Below are positions 1 to 8,377 of a stretch of 22,261 nt of DNA, in pieces. Below the pieces are notes generated by a model that saw nothing but the letters and a program-made list of their open reading frames with translations, did no database searches and was not told where the DNA came from. The DNA is from Pseudomonadota bacterium (GTDB taxonomy: Bacteria; Pseudomonadota; Gammaproteobacteria; Burkholderiales; Burkholderiaceae_B), in NCBI GenBank assembly GCA_023437255.1, contig JAEZGR010000347.1, positions 1 to 22,261 of the forward strand, read 5' to 3'. Each line of letters begins with the position of its first letter. Position 1 is the first letter of the stretch. A program made the translations under genes and the position numbers.

Positions 1-1641
1 CACGTAGACATCGCGGAAGGGCACCTGGCCGGTCATGTGCATGCTCATCATGATCATGCGTGCGACCCAGAAGAAAATGATGTCGAAGCCGGTGACCAGC
101 ACGCTCGAAGGCAGGTAGCGCTCGAGCTCGGGGGTGTGTTCGGGCCAGCCCAGGTCGGTGAATGGCACCAGACCCGAGGAGAACCAGGTGTCGAGCACGT
201 CTTCGTCGCGACGCAGGGGGCCGGTGACGCCGGCTGCATCGGCCTTGGCGCGCGCTTCGGCTTCGTTGCGGGCCACGAAAATGGTGCCGTCTTCAGCGTA
301 CCAGGCGGGAATCTGGTGGCCCCACCACAGCTGCCGCGAAATACACCAGTCCTGAATGTTGTTGAGCCACTGGTTGTAAGTGGTTGTCCAGTTCTCGGGA
401 TGGAAGCGCACGCGCCCGTCGGCCACGACCTCGAGGGCAACTTCGGTGATGCTCTTGCCCGGGTTCAATGTGCCTTCGGGCGCCGGCTTGCTCATGGCCA
501 CGAACCACTGGTCGGTGAGCATGGGCTCGATGACCGTGTTCGTGCGGTCGCCGCGCGGCACCATGAGCTTGTGGGGTTTGACGTTCTGCAGCAGCCCCTG
601 CGCCTCAAGGTCGGCAACGATCTGCTTGCGGGCCTCGAAGCGGTCCATGCCGCGATAGGTTTCGGGCGCGTTGTCGTTGATCCGGGCATCGAGGGTCAGG
701 ATGCTGATGCTTTCAAGGCCGTGACGCTGGCCGACCGCGTTATCGTTGAAGTCGTGGGCCGGGGTCACCTTGACCACGCCGGTACCGAATTCGCGATCAA
801 CGTATTCGTCGGCAATGATGGGGATCTCGCGGTTCACCAGCGGCAGGATCACGGTCTTGCCGATCAGGTGAGCGTAGCGTTCGTCTTCGGGGTGCACCAT
901 GACCGCCACGTCGCCCAGCATGGTCTCGGGCCGGGTGGTCGCCACGACCAGGGAATCAATGCCGCCCTCAGGCTGCGCGAGGGGGTAGCGGATTTCCCAC
1001 ATGTTGCCGTCTTCTTCCTCGCTGACCACTTCGAGGTCGGACACTGCCGTGCCAAGCACCGGATCCCAGTTCACCAGCCGCTTGCCGCGGTAGATGAGGC
1101 CCTGCTCGTACAGCCGCACGAAGACTTCGACAACGCCGCGCGACAGGCGCTCGTCCATGGTGAAGTATTCCATCGACCAGTCGCATGAGGCGCCCAGACG
1201 GCGAAACTGCTGAGTGATCGCGCCTCCAGACTGTTCCTTCCATTGCCAGACTTTTTCGAGGAACTTTTCACGGCCGAGGTCGTGGCGGGAGATCTTCTGT
1301 GCGTCGAGCTGGCGCTCGACGACGATCTGGGTGGCGATGCCGGCGTGGTCAGTGCCCGGGATCAGGGCGGTGTCGTCGCCGCGCATGCGGTGATAGCGGG
1401 CGAGGCCGTCCATGATCGTTTGATTGAACGCATGACCCATGTGCAACGTGCCCGTGACGTTGGGTGGCGGGAACTGGATCACGAAGGGCCCGCTGTCGGC
1501 GCCTGCCGGCGGCTCGACATGTCGGCCGGCCTTGAAATAGCCGCCTTGTTCCCAGCGCGCGTACCAGCGCGACTCGATGTCCTGGGGTTCGAAGCTCTTG
1601 GAAAGGAGGTCGTTGGAAGTCGGTTCGTTTTGGGTGGTCAT
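1..1641 (-). CDS. valS: Valine--tRNA ligase (ValRS), N-terminal part, cut by window edge
   Basis: Cytoplasmic class I aminoacyl-tRNA synthetase that charges tRNA-Val and edits mischarged threonine. The minus strand from the ATG at 1641-1639 is open for 547 codons to base 1. The protein begins [13 protein letters not shown] and carries the class I nucleotide-binding signature as [14 protein letters not shown] (HMGH near residues 67-70). The CP1 editing domain follows, with [10 protein letters not shown] and [15 protein letters not shown], then the segment with DTWFSSGL and [11 protein letters not shown]. The frame runs off the window at PFRDVYV, shortly before the KMSKS loop would be expected, so the second half of the catalytic core, the anticodon domain and the coiled coil lie outside. 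It is divergent from ndk. I saw no internal stop or frameshift in the visible part. Family assignment is secure. Confidence 0.96.
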   Translation of the reverse strand, partial: MTTQNEPTSNDLLSKSFEPQDIESRWYARWEQGGYFKAGRHVEPPAGADSGPFVIQFPPPNVTGTLHMGHAFNQTIMDGLARYHRMRGDDTALIPGTDHAGIATQIVVERQLDAQKISRHDLGREKFLEKVWQWKEQSGGAITQQFRRLGASCDWSMEYFTMDERLSRGVVEVFVRLYEQGLIYRGKRLVNWDPVLGTAVSDLEVVSEEEDGNMWEIRYPLAQPEGGIDSLVVATTRPETMLGDVAVMVHPEDERYAHLIGKTVILPLVNREIPIIADEYVDREFGTGVVKVTPAHDFNDNAVGQRHGLESISILTLDARINDNAPETYRGMDRFEARKQIVADLEAQGLLQNVKPHKLMVPRGDRTNTVIEPMLTDQWFVAMSKPAPEGTLNPGKSITEVALEVVADGRVRFHPENWTTTYNQWLNNIQDWCISRQLWWGHQIPAWYAEDGTIFVARNEAEARAKADAAGVTGPLRRDEDVLDTWFSSGLVPFTDLGWPEHTPELERYLPSSVLVTGFDIIFFWVARMIMMSMHMTGQVPFRDVYV

Positions 1642-1684
1642 GGTTTAATGGTGGGTGGCGACCGATGAACGGCGCGCTCGCGCC

Positions 1685-1700
1685 GCATTGTCTGCAATGC
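1685..1700. repeat. Inverted repeat in the valS-ndk divergent spacer
   Basis: GCATTG-TCTG-CAATGC is a perfect 6-bp inverted repeat with a 4-base loop. It lies about 45 bases upstream of the valS start on the minus strand. It could be a hairpin in the valS leader or an operator half-site pair. No T-tract follows on either strand, so it does not look like a terminator. Function unknown. Confidence 0.3.
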
Positions 1701-1752
1701 AGCGCCAGAAAAGGTTGAATACGCCACCTATTTTATGATGGAGTGGCTCGCC

Positions 1753-1774
1753 CCGGGCGTGGTAAAATGCCCGG
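1753..1774 (+). promoter_or_regulatory. Probable ndk promoter: extended -10 inside an inverted repeat
   Basis: TGGTAAAAT at 1760-1768 matches an extended -10 element (TGn plus TAAAAT, 5 of 6 matches to TATAAT). It sits in the spacer of a perfect inverted repeat, CCGGGC (1753-1758) and GCCCGG (1769-1774). No good -35 hexamer is visible at 16-18 bases upstream, which fits an extended -10 promoter. A start near 1775 would give a leader of about 90 bases before ndk. The promoter is inferred; the repeat is seen directly. Confidence 0.42.
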
Positions 1775-1866
1775 TTGTCGTCAGCAGCGCCGAAGTACCT
1801 GTTTTCATTCAGGAATCCTCCCGGACTCACGCCAACATTTCACTCAAAACAAAGTACGGATTACTC

Positions 1867-2292
1867 ATGGCAATTGAACGCACCCTTTCCATCATCAAGC
1901 CCGACGCGGTCGCCAAGAACGTCATCGGTCAGATCGTCGCCCGCTTCGAGCAGGCCGACCTGAAGGTCGTGGCCGCGCGCCTGATGCAACTTTCGCGCAC
2001 CGACGCCGAGCGTTTCTACGCTGTGCACAAAGAGCGCCCCTTCTTCAAGGATCTGGTCGACTTCATGGTCTCCGGTCCCGTGTTCGTTCAAGTGCTGGAA
2101 GGCGAGAACGCCATCGCCAAGAACCGTGAACTGATGGGCGCCACCGACCCCAAGAAGGCCGAGCCGGGCACCATCCGCGCCGACTTCGCCGACAGCATCG
2201 ACGCCAATGCGGTTCATGGCTCCGACGCCCCCGAAACGGCCGCTGTCGAGATCGCTTTCTTCTTCCCCGAAAGCAACATCCACAGCCGTTGA
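1867..2292 (+). CDS. ndk: Nucleoside diphosphate kinase
   Basis: Transfers the gamma phosphate of ATP to nucleoside diphosphates through a phospho-histidine, balancing cytoplasmic NTP and dNTP pools. The 141-residue protein is the usual length for a bacterial NDK and begins [18 protein letters not shown], the conserved N-terminus. The catalytic histidine is in NAVHGSD (His117), followed by the C-terminal FFFPES. The ATG at 1867 was chosen because the family starts exactly there; an upstream in-frame start would add some 44 residues unrelated to the family. It is the first forward gene after the divergent spacer and is followed 39 bases later by rlmN. This ndk-rlmN pairing is common in proteobacteria. 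Assignment is very secure. Confidence 0.98.
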   Translation: MAIERTLSIIKPDAVAKNVIGQIVARFEQADLKVVAARLMQLSRTDAERFYAVHKERPFFKDLVDFMVSGPVFVQVLEGENAIAKNRELMGATDPKKAEPGTIRADFADSIDANAVHGSDAPETAAVEIAFFFPESNIHSR

Positions 2293-2331
2293 TTCTCAAC
2301 GTCTTCTGAACAGCTCGCTGTAGTGAACGCA

Positions 2332-3486
2332 ATGCCTACCGTCATCGAACGCCCGAACCTGCTGGGAATGGATGGCGCCGCCCTGGCCAACCTGGTGGCT
2401 GAATGGGGCGGCAAACCTTTCCGCGCCCGGCAGCTGCAGCGCTGGATCCATCAGCGCGGCGTCGGCGCATTCGACGAAATGACCGATCTGGCCCGCGATT
2501 TCCGCAGCACGCTGGCCGAGCGCTGTTTCGTGGCACCTCCGCCGGTGTCCACTGAACACATCTCGGCCGACGGCACACGCAAGTGGCTGTTCGACGTGGG
2601 CATGGGCAATGCGGTCGAAACCGTATTCATTCCGGAAGATGACCGCGGCACGCTGTGCATCTCCAGCCAGGCGGGGTGCACAGTGGCCTGCCCGTTCTGT
2701 TCCACGGGCTACCAGGGGTTCAATCGCAACCTCACGGCCGCAGAGATCATCGGGCAGCTCTGGCATGCCCGGCGGGTTCTGCAGCAAGACGTCGCCTCTG
2801 CGCGGTTGCCCGGCGGCGAGCCGGCGGCACCCGAACGCGTGGTGAGCAATGTGGTCATGATGGGCATGGGCGAACCCCTGCTCAATTATGATCAGGTGCT
2901 TGTCGCACTGCGCCTCATGCTCGACGACAATGCCTATGGGCTTTCGCGACGTCGAGTCACCGTTTCGACCTCGGGGGTGGTGCCCATGATGGACCGCCTC
3001 ATGCGCGACTGCCCTGTGGCGCTGGCGGTGTCCTTGCATGCGCCCAACGACGAACTGCGCGACCGCCTGGTCCCGCTGAACCGCAAGTATCCGCTGCGTG
3101 AACTGCTCGATGCGTGCAATCGCTATCTTGAGCATGCGCCGCGTGACTTCATTACCTTCGAATACATCATGCTCGACGGCATCAACGATACCGACGAGCA
3201 TGCACGGCAGCTGATCGACATTTCCCGTCAGGTTCGCTGCAAGTTCAATCTGATTCCCTTCAACCCTTTTCCGCAATCGGGGCTCAAGCGCTCGCCGCAG
3301 CATCGTGTGCGGCTTTTTTCCCAGGTGCTCATCGACGCCGGCGTGGTCACCACGGTTCGCAAGACCCGGGGCGATGACATCGCCGCCGCCTGTGGTCAGC
3401 TCGCGGGCGATGTCAAGGATCGCACCCGCATCGAGCAGCGTTTGCCGAACAGGGCTGAAATCGATATCAACCAGGAGCGCGGATGA
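2332..3486 (+). CDS. rlmN: Dual-specificity 23S rRNA A2503 / tRNA A37 C2-methyltransferase, radical SAM
   Basis: RlmN makes 2-methyladenosine at 23S rRNA position 2503 and in certain tRNAs, aiding decoding accuracy. From the ATG at 2332 it has 384 residues, the family's normal size. The radical SAM cluster motif is CxxxCxxC in [12 protein letters not shown] (Cys116, Cys120, Cys123), binding a 4Fe-4S cluster. [11 protein letters not shown] and AVSLHAPND are family signatures. The methyl-carrier cysteine lies near the end in [10 protein letters not shown] (about Cys354). An in-frame GTG at 2323 is an alternative start three codons upstream; neither has a strong Shine-Dalgarno, and I prefer the ATG. 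The stop overlaps the next gene's start as ATGA, suggesting translational coupling. Confidence 0.96.
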   Translation: MPTVIERPNLLGMDGAALANLVAEWGGKPFRARQLQRWIHQRGVGAFDEMTDLARDFRSTLAERCFVAPPPVSTEHISADGTRKWLFDVGMGNAVETVFIPEDDRGTLCISSQAGCTVACPFCSTGYQGFNRNLTAAEIIGQLWHARRVLQQDVASARLPGGEPAAPERVVSNVVMMGMGEPLLNYDQVLVALRLMLDDNAYGLSRRRVTVSTSGVVPMMDRLMRDCPVALAVSLHAPNDELRDRLVPLNRKYPLRELLDACNRYLEHAPRDFITFEYIMLDGINDTDEHARQLIDISRQVRCKFNLIPFNPFPQSGLKRSPQHRVRLFSQVLIDAGVVTTVRKTRGDDIAAACGQLAGDVKDRTRIEQRLPNRAEIDINQERG

Positions 3487-4004
3487 CACAGTCCTTGCTG
3501 AAAGAAAAAGAACAACAGGACGCCCCGGTATCGGGCGCTGCGCCGGCTCCCACGGGCTTGGGCCCGACGCTGCGCAGCATGCGCGAGGCGCGCCGCATCA
3601 CGGTCAGCGAGGCATCGCAGCGGCTCAAGTTTTCCGTAAGGCAGATCGAGGCGCTCGAAGCCGAAGACTGGAGCCGTCTGCCTACCGGCGTGCCCCTGCG
3701 CGGCTTTGTGCGCAACTACGCCCGCTACATGGAGGCTGACGTCGACGCGGTACTGGTGCTGCTCGACAATCAGGTCGGCCCCACGGCGCCACGTAGCGTC
3801 ATGTCGGCGCCCAACGTGCCCGCCTCGGTAGGCGCCGATGCTGAAATCCCCACCGCAACCGAGGCGTCGCACCGGCCCTGGGGGTGGTTTCTGATTATTC
3901 TGGCCATCCTGGTCATCGCGGGCTTTTACGCCATCGACCGTGGCTGGGTGCCCGAATCCTGGCTGGTGTTCGACTGGCTGCGAGACATAGCAAACAATGA
4001 GTGA
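3483..4004 (+). CDS. rodZ: Short RodZ-like protein: cytoplasmic HTH plus one membrane helix
   Basis: RodZ links MreB filaments to the cell-wall elongation machinery. This 173-residue protein has an HTH_25-type domain at about 26-95, with the family signature [20 protein letters not shown] and the segment [14 protein letters not shown]. An Ala/Pro-rich linker follows, then a single hydrophobic helix at about 133-151 ([19 protein letters not shown]). Typical RodZ proteins are near 300 residues or more and carry a periplasmic DUF4115 domain; here only about 22 residues follow the helix. The position between rlmN and ispG is the classic rodZ slot. Its ATG lies in the rlmN stop (ATGA) and its end overlaps ispG by 8 bases. 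Whether it still acts on MreB, or should be called an HTH membrane protein, cannot be told from sequence. Confidence 0.78.
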   Translation: MTQSLLKEKEQQDAPVSGAAPAPTGLGPTLRSMREARRITVSEASQRLKFSVRQIEALEAEDWSRLPTGVPLRGFVRNYARYMEADVDAVLVLLDNQVGPTAPRSVMSAPNVPASVGADAEIPTATEASHRPWGWFLIILAILVIAGFYAIDRGWVPESWLVFDWLRDIANNE

Positions 4005-5295
4005 TACGGCCTTTCAGAAGGCGTCGCCTTCGCGGGTTGGAGCGGCCGCAAAGCGCCCGACCCGGGTGGCCACCGTCCGTTGGGGCAGCAAAGCCGTACA
4101 AATTGGCGGCGAGCACCCGGGCGGGGTCCAGTCGATGACCAACACCGACACGGCCGACGCGATCGGCACGGCGATACAGGTCAAAGAGCTGGCCATGGCC
4201 GGTTCCGAGGTCGTCCGCATTACGGTGAACACGCCCGAAGCCGCAGCGGCAGTGCCGGCCATACGCGAGCAGCTTGACCGCATGGGGCTCGACACCCCGC
4301 TGGTGGGCGATTTCCATTTCAATGGCCACAAGCTGCTCACCCAGTATCCCGAATGCGCTCAGGCGCTGTCCAAGTACCGAATCAACCCCGGTAACGTCGG
4401 TGGCGGCAAGAAGCGCGAAGACAATTTTGCCCAGATGATCGAAGTGGCCTGCCGTCATGGCAAGCCGGTGCGCATTGGCGTGAACTGGGGCAGCCTTGAT
4501 CACGAGCTCATGGCGCGCCTGATGGACGAGAACTCCCGCAGGGTGACTCCCTGGGAAGCCGCGGCAGTCATGCGCGAGGCCCTTGTCACCTCGGCCATCG
4601 ACAACGCGCGCAGGGCAGAGCAGCTGGGCCTGCCGCCCGACGCCATCATCCTGTCGTGCAAGGTCAGCCATGTGCAAGACCTGATCACGGTTTACCGCGA
4701 TCTCTCGAGCCGCTGTGACTACCCGTTGCACCTGGGCCTGACAGAGGCCGGCATGGGCAGCAAGGGCATCGTTGCCTCCACGGCCGCACTGGCCGTGTTG
4801 CTGCAGGAAGGCATCGGCGACACGATACGCATCTCACTCACCCCCGAGCCGGGTGGCGACCGCAGCAAGGAAGTCGTGGTGGCACAGGAAATCCTGCAAA
4901 GCATGGGTTTGCGGGCTTTCACCCCCATGGTGGTCGCCTGCCCGGGGTGTGGCCGTACCAGCAGCACCTTCTTCCAGGAACTTGCCGACAGCATCCAGTC
5001 GTATCTGCGTCGTCAGATGCCGCTCTGGAAGACCCGTTACCCGGGTGTCGAAAGCATGAACGTGGCTGTCATGGGCTGTGTCGTGAACGGCCCTGGCGAG
5101 AGCCGCCATGCCGACATCGGCATCAGCCTGCCGGGCACCGGAGAAGTGCCGGCGGCGCCCGTCTTTGTCGACGGTGAACGCACAGTGACGCTCAAGGGCG
5201 ACACCATTGCGCAGGAATTCCAGAAGATCGTCGAAGATTATGTCGAACGCCGTTATGGCGTCGGCGCCCGCGTTCATAACGAAGCAGATTCATGA
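3997..5295 (+). CDS. ispG: 4-hydroxy-3-methylbut-2-enyl diphosphate synthase (IspG/GcpE)
   Basis: Penultimate enzyme of the MEP isoprenoid pathway: reduces MEcPP to HMBPP using a 4Fe-4S cluster. The 432-residue protein starts [15 protein letters not shown] and has a TIM-barrel with [37 protein letters not shown] and [13 protein letters not shown]. The cluster ligands are visible as CPGCGRT (Cys315, Cys318), [11 protein letters not shown] (Cys361) and Glu368 of the same motif. It is longer than the roughly 372-residue E. coli protein, as I recall for betaproteobacterial IspG. The start overlaps the rodZ-like stop by 8 bases and the stop overlaps hisS as ATGA, so these three genes are very likely coupled. 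Function is secure. Confidence 0.97.
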   Translation: MSDTAFQKASPSRVGAAAKRPTRVATVRWGSKAVQIGGEHPGGVQSMTNTDTADAIGTAIQVKELAMAGSEVVRITVNTPEAAAAVPAIREQLDRMGLDTPLVGDFHFNGHKLLTQYPECAQALSKYRINPGNVGGGKKREDNFAQMIEVACRHGKPVRIGVNWGSLDHELMARLMDENSRRVTPWEAAAVMREALVTSAIDNARRAEQLGLPPDAIILSCKVSHVQDLITVYRDLSSRCDYPLHLGLTEAGMGSKGIVASTAALAVLLQEGIGDTIRISLTPEPGGDRSKEVVVAQEILQSMGLRAFTPMVVACPGCGRTSSTFFQELADSIQSYLRRQMPLWKTRYPGVESMNVAVMGCVVNGPGESRHADIGISLPGTGEVPAAPVFVDGERTVTLKGDTIAQEFQKIVEDYVERRYGVGARVHNEADS

Positions 5296-6509
5296 CCCAG
5301 TCGTTTGAGAAAGTACGTGCCCTGACCGGCATGAAAGACATCCTGCCGCACGAAAGCGCGGTATGGGAAGAACTCGAAGCGATCGTGCGCGAATGGCTCG
5401 CCTCGTACGGGTATCGCAACATGCGCACGCCCGTGCTCGAGCACACCCGCCTGTTCGCGCGTGGTATCGGTGAAGTCACAGACATCGTCGAGAAGGAAAT
5501 GTACTCCTTCCGCGATTCGTTGAACGATGATCACCTCACGATGCGGCCCGAGTTCACGGCCGGCATGGTGCGCGCCACCATCGAACACAACCTGCTGTAC
5601 GACCGCCCGCACCGGGTCTACTGCATGGGGCCGGTGTTCCGTCATGAGCGCCCCCAGCGAGGGCGCTATCGGCAGTTCCACCAGATCGACGTCGAGGCGC
5701 TCGGTTTCGCCGGGCCCGATATCGACGCCGAACTGATCGTCATGCTCGCGCGGCTCTGGAAACGGCTCGGCCTGCAGGATATCCGTCTGGAACTGAATTC
5801 GCTCGGCCAGGCCGACGAACGTGCCGCTCATCGCGAGGCGCTGATCGCGCACCTGGAAAAAAATATCGACGTGCTCGACGAAGAGGCGCGGCGGCGCATG
5901 CATAGCAACCCGCTGCGCGTGCTCGACACCAAGAATCCGGCCATGCAGCAGATGGCCAATGAGGCCCCGCGATTGTTCGACTTTCTTGGCGAGGCGTCAC
6001 GGGCCCACTTCGAAGGCGTGTGCGCGCGCCTCGATGATGCCGGCATCGCTTATACATTGAACCCGCGCCTGGTGCGCGGGCTCGATTATTACAACCTGAC
6101 CGTGTTCGAGTGGGTGACCGATCGGCTGGGTGCCCAGGGCACGGTCTGCGGCGGTGGCCGTTACGACGGGCTGATCGAACTGCTGGGTGGCAGGCCTGCC
6201 CCCGCGGTCGGTTTCGCCATCGGCATGGAGCGTCTGCTTGACCTCTGGCAGCAAGATGCCCAGGCGGGTGACCGCCCCGAGTGTGATGTCTACGTGGTGC
6301 ACCAGGGCGATGCCGCCCAGCGTCGTGCGGCGCAATTGGCCGAATCGCTGCGCGATGCCGGGTATCGAGTGCTGGTGCACGCGGGCTCCACCGGATTCAA
6401 GTCGCAGTTCAAACGGGCCGACGCCAGCGGCGCGTCCGTGGCGCTCATTATCGGGCCCGAGGAGTTGGCGGCCGGCCAGGCAGCCCTGAAATGGCTGCGG
6501 CAGGCGTAA
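5292..6509 (+). CDS. hisS: Histidine--tRNA ligase (HisRS), stops about 24 residues early
   Basis: Class II synthetase that charges tRNA-His. The 405-residue product has motif 2 ([23 protein letters not shown] region, 109-131), the histidine-specific LVRGLDYY (about 260-267) and CGGGRYDGL (286-294), and motif 3 [12 protein letters not shown] (305-316). The C-terminal anticodon-binding domain begins near 328 (CDVYVVHQG) and runs to ALKWLRQA, where a TAA occurs at 6507-6509. E. coli HisRS continues about 25 residues past the equivalent KDLR, and in this window the same frame downstream still encodes a plausible remainder. The catalytic core is intact; the last helix of the anticodon domain is missing from the visible reading frame. 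It could be a real nonsense change, stop readthrough or a base error. Confidence 0.9.
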   Translation: MTQSFEKVRALTGMKDILPHESAVWEELEAIVREWLASYGYRNMRTPVLEHTRLFARGIGEVTDIVEKEMYSFRDSLNDDHLTMRPEFTAGMVRATIEHNLLYDRPHRVYCMGPVFRHERPQRGRYRQFHQIDVEALGFAGPDIDAELIVMLARLWKRLGLQDIRLELNSLGQADERAAHREALIAHLEKNIDVLDEEARRRMHSNPLRVLDTKNPAMQQMANEAPRLFDFLGEASRAHFEGVCARLDDAGIAYTLNPRLVRGLDYYNLTVFEWVTDRLGAQGTVCGGGRYDGLIELLGGRPAPAVGFAIGMERLLDLWQQDAQAGDRPECDVYVVHQGDAAQRRAAQLAESLRDAGYRVLVHAGSTGFKSQFKRADASGASVALIIGPEELAAGQAALKWLRQA

Positions 6510-6581
6510 GACGACACACGCCCGCAGCAGGAAACGCTGCCTTTCGAGGCAATCGCGCAAACACTGAAGACGAGGATGTAA
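6510..6581 (+). other. In-frame remnant of the HisRS C-terminus after the hisS stop
   Basis: After the TAA at 6507-6509 the hisS frame stays open for 23 codons and ends at a second TAA (6579-6581), which abuts the ATG of the next gene. The codons read DDTRPQQETLPFEAIAQTLK then TRM. The PQQETLPFEAIAQTL part resembles the end of HisRS proteins, which in E. coli is QTAVAQDSVAAHLRTLL after the KDLR that aligns with KWLR here. If the first TAA were a sense codon, the protein would be 429 residues, a normal length. The open frame is seen; the homology is judged by eye. Confidence 0.72.
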
Positions 6582-7217
6582 ATGGCTTACGATCTAGAAG
6601 AACAGGAAAAACTGGACGCCATCAAGGCGTGGTGGGATCGTTACGGCACCCTCGTCGCCATACTCGTATTCGCCATTGTCGCCTCCATGGTCGGCTGGCG
6701 CGGATGGCAGTGGTATCAGGGGCACAAGGCCACGCAGGCCATGGGCTACTTCGAGGCCCTGCAGTCGGCGGCAGGGCAGGGCGGCGACGATTCGATCGCC
6801 CGCATCCAGGCCGCCAGCGGCACACTGCGTGAATCATTCCCCAAGTCGGGTTACACCTCTCGTGGTGTGCTGGTGGCCGCGACCGCACTGGCGGAGCGCG
6901 ATCAGCTCGACGCCGCACGCGACCAGCTTCAGTGGCTCGTGCAGAACGGTACCGAGCCGTCGCTCGTGGCCCTGGCACGCCTGCGGCTCGCGGGCATTCT
7001 GCTCGAACAGCAACAGTATGACCAGGCGCTCGCTCAGGTGGCCCAGGCTCCCGCGAGCTTCGAAGCGCTCTATGCAGACCGGCGTGGCGATATCCTGCAC
7101 GCCCAGGGTAAGATCGAAGAAGCCCGCGCCGAATGGCAGCGCGCGGTAAAAGCATTCGGTGCAGATCCAATCGCACAAATCGTACAACTCAAGATTGATG
7201 CCCTTGCCGGAGCCTGA
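6582..7217 (+). CDS. yfgM: YfgM-like tetratricopeptide ancillary SecYEG translocon subunit
   Basis: YfgM is a membrane-anchored TPR protein that associates with the SecYEG translocon and periplasmic chaperones and helps hand over outer-membrane proteins. This 211-residue protein has a short cytoplasmic N-terminus starting MAYDLEEQEKLDAIKAWW, typical of the family, one membrane helix at about 23-40 (TLVAILVFAIVASMVGW), then a periplasmic helical region with TPR-like repeats rich in Ala and Gln (for example ARLRLAGILLEQQQYDQAL and RRGDILHAQGKIEEARAEW). The slot between hisS and bamB is the conserved yfgM position. A GAGG sequence about 7 bases upstream serves as the ribosome-binding site; it lies inside the hisS C-terminal remnant. 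Family membership is likely; exact role is inferred from context. Confidence 0.88.
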   Translation: MAYDLEEQEKLDAIKAWWDRYGTLVAILVFAIVASMVGWRGWQWYQGHKATQAMGYFEALQSAAGQGGDDSIARIQAASGTLRESFPKSGYTSRGVLVAATALAERDQLDAARDQLQWLVQNGTEPSLVALARLRLAGILLEQQQYDQALAQVAQAPASFEALYADRRGDILHAQGKIEEARAEWQRAVKAFGADPIAQIVQLKIDALAGA

Positions 7218-7222
7218 TTCCC

Positions 7223-8377
7223 ATGCAGCCAGTCGTATCCCGCCGTTTCCTTCGCACGTCATTTGTTGCGATCAGTCTGCTCGCGCTGAGTGCTTGCTCG
7301 ATGTTTTCGAGCAGCGACACCCGTTACGAGCCCGTGGAGCTCACACAGTATGACGCCGAGGTGGCTGCGGCGGTGCGCTGGTCGGCGCCCATCGGTAGCG
7401 GTAGCGGCTATGGTTTTGCGCCCGCCGTGGTGGGCGAGGCGCTCTTTGCCGCCACCCCCAATGCCGTAGCGAAGGTCGATCTTGCTTCGGGTCGTGTACT
7501 CTGGCGTGCGACCCCCGACGTCACGTTGTCGGCGGGTGCGGGCTCCGATGGCAACACCACCGCGGTGGCCGCAGGCGACGGTTCCGTGATCGCCTACGAC
7601 GCAAGCGGTGCCGAAAAGTGGCGCGCGCGGGCTTCCAGTGCGGTCGTCGTACCGCCCGTGGTGGGTAGCGGCGTGGTGGTGGTGCGCAGCACTGACTACC
7701 GCATCCAGGCCTTTGATGCCGAAACGGGCGAGTATCGCTGGGATGTTCAGCGGCCGGGCCCTGCGTTGGCGCTTAAGACCAGCATGCAGATGCTCATTAC
7801 CGAAGGGTTGTTGATTTCGGGTCTGCCCAATGGCCGTCTCATTGCCATCAACGCCGTGAACGGCGCGGTGCAATGGGAAGCGCCGGTTTCGATCTCCCGT
7901 GGTGCCACCGACCTCGAGCGCATCAGCGATGTGGTGGGGGCACCCCAGGTCATCGGTCCGCTGCTTTGCGGTGTCACATATCAGGGCCGCATGACCTGCT
8001 TCGATGTAAGCCAGGGCGGGGCACCCGCGTGGGACATCGCCTTCTCCAGCAACACCGGCATGACACACGACGGTCGCCATGCGTACGCCGCGACCCAGCG
8101 CGATATCGTGCAGGCCGTTTCGTTGGCCGACGGCTCCCCGGTCTGGAGCCAGAATGCGCTGCGTAACCGGCGCCTGGCAACACCCGCCGTCGTTCCTGCC
8201 GCCGTGGCGGTGGCCGACTACGACGGCTATGTGCACTTCCTGTCGCGCAGCGATGGTCGCCTTCTCGGGCGCCTGAGCGTGGGCGGCGGCGCAGTGCTTT
8301 CGCCCCTCGTGGGCACCCCATCCGGTGTGCTGGTGCAGACCGGAAATGGCAACCTTGTATTGGTTGGTGTGAATTGA
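7223..8377 (+). CDS. bamB: Outer-membrane assembly lipoprotein BamB
   Basis: BamB is a lipoprotein subunit of the BAM complex that inserts beta-barrel proteins into the outer membrane. The 384-residue protein begins with basic residues (SRRFLRTSF), a hydrophobic stretch and a lipobox at LSAC, with Cys25 as the likely lipidated residue. The mature part is an eight-bladed PQQ-type beta-propeller, seen as repeated blades such as [46 protein letters not shown] and [25 protein letters not shown] about 10 bases upstream supports the ATG. It follows yfgM by 5 bases and its TGA overlaps the TTG of der as TTGA. The pairing yfgM-bamB-der is conserved across proteobacteria. Confidence 0.95.
   Translation: MQPVVSRRFLRTSFVAISLLALSACSMFSSSDTRYEPVELTQYDAEVAAAVRWSAPIGSGSGYGFAPAVVGEALFAATPNAVAKVDLASGRVLWRATPDVTLSAGAGSDGNTTAVAAGDGSVIAYDASGAEKWRARASSAVVVPPVVGSGVVVVRSTDYRIQAFDAETGEYRWDVQRPGPALALKTSMQMLITEGLLISGLPNGRLIAINAVNGAVQWEAPVSISRGATDLERISDVVGAPQVIGPLLCGVTYQGRMTCFDVSQGGAPAWDIAFSSNTGMTHDGRHAYAATQRDIVQAVSLADGSPVWSQNALRNRRLATPAVVPAAVAVADYDGYVHFLSRSDGRLLGRLSVGGGAVLSPLVGTPSGVLVQTGNGNLVLVGVN

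Noticed and set aside
37..1188. Long forward open frame opposite valS
   Set aside because: It is the antisense shadow of valS in high-GC DNA; the minus-strand frame carries clear ValRS motifs and the forward product resembles no family I know.
1735..1866. Upstream start extending ndk by 44 residues
   Set aside because: Would run across the predicted promoter, and the family begins exactly at [13 protein letters not shown].
2296..3489. Long minus-strand open frame opposite rlmN
   Set aside because: Exactly antisense to rlmN, His/Arg/Val-rich composition typical of a reverse-frame artefact, no motifs.
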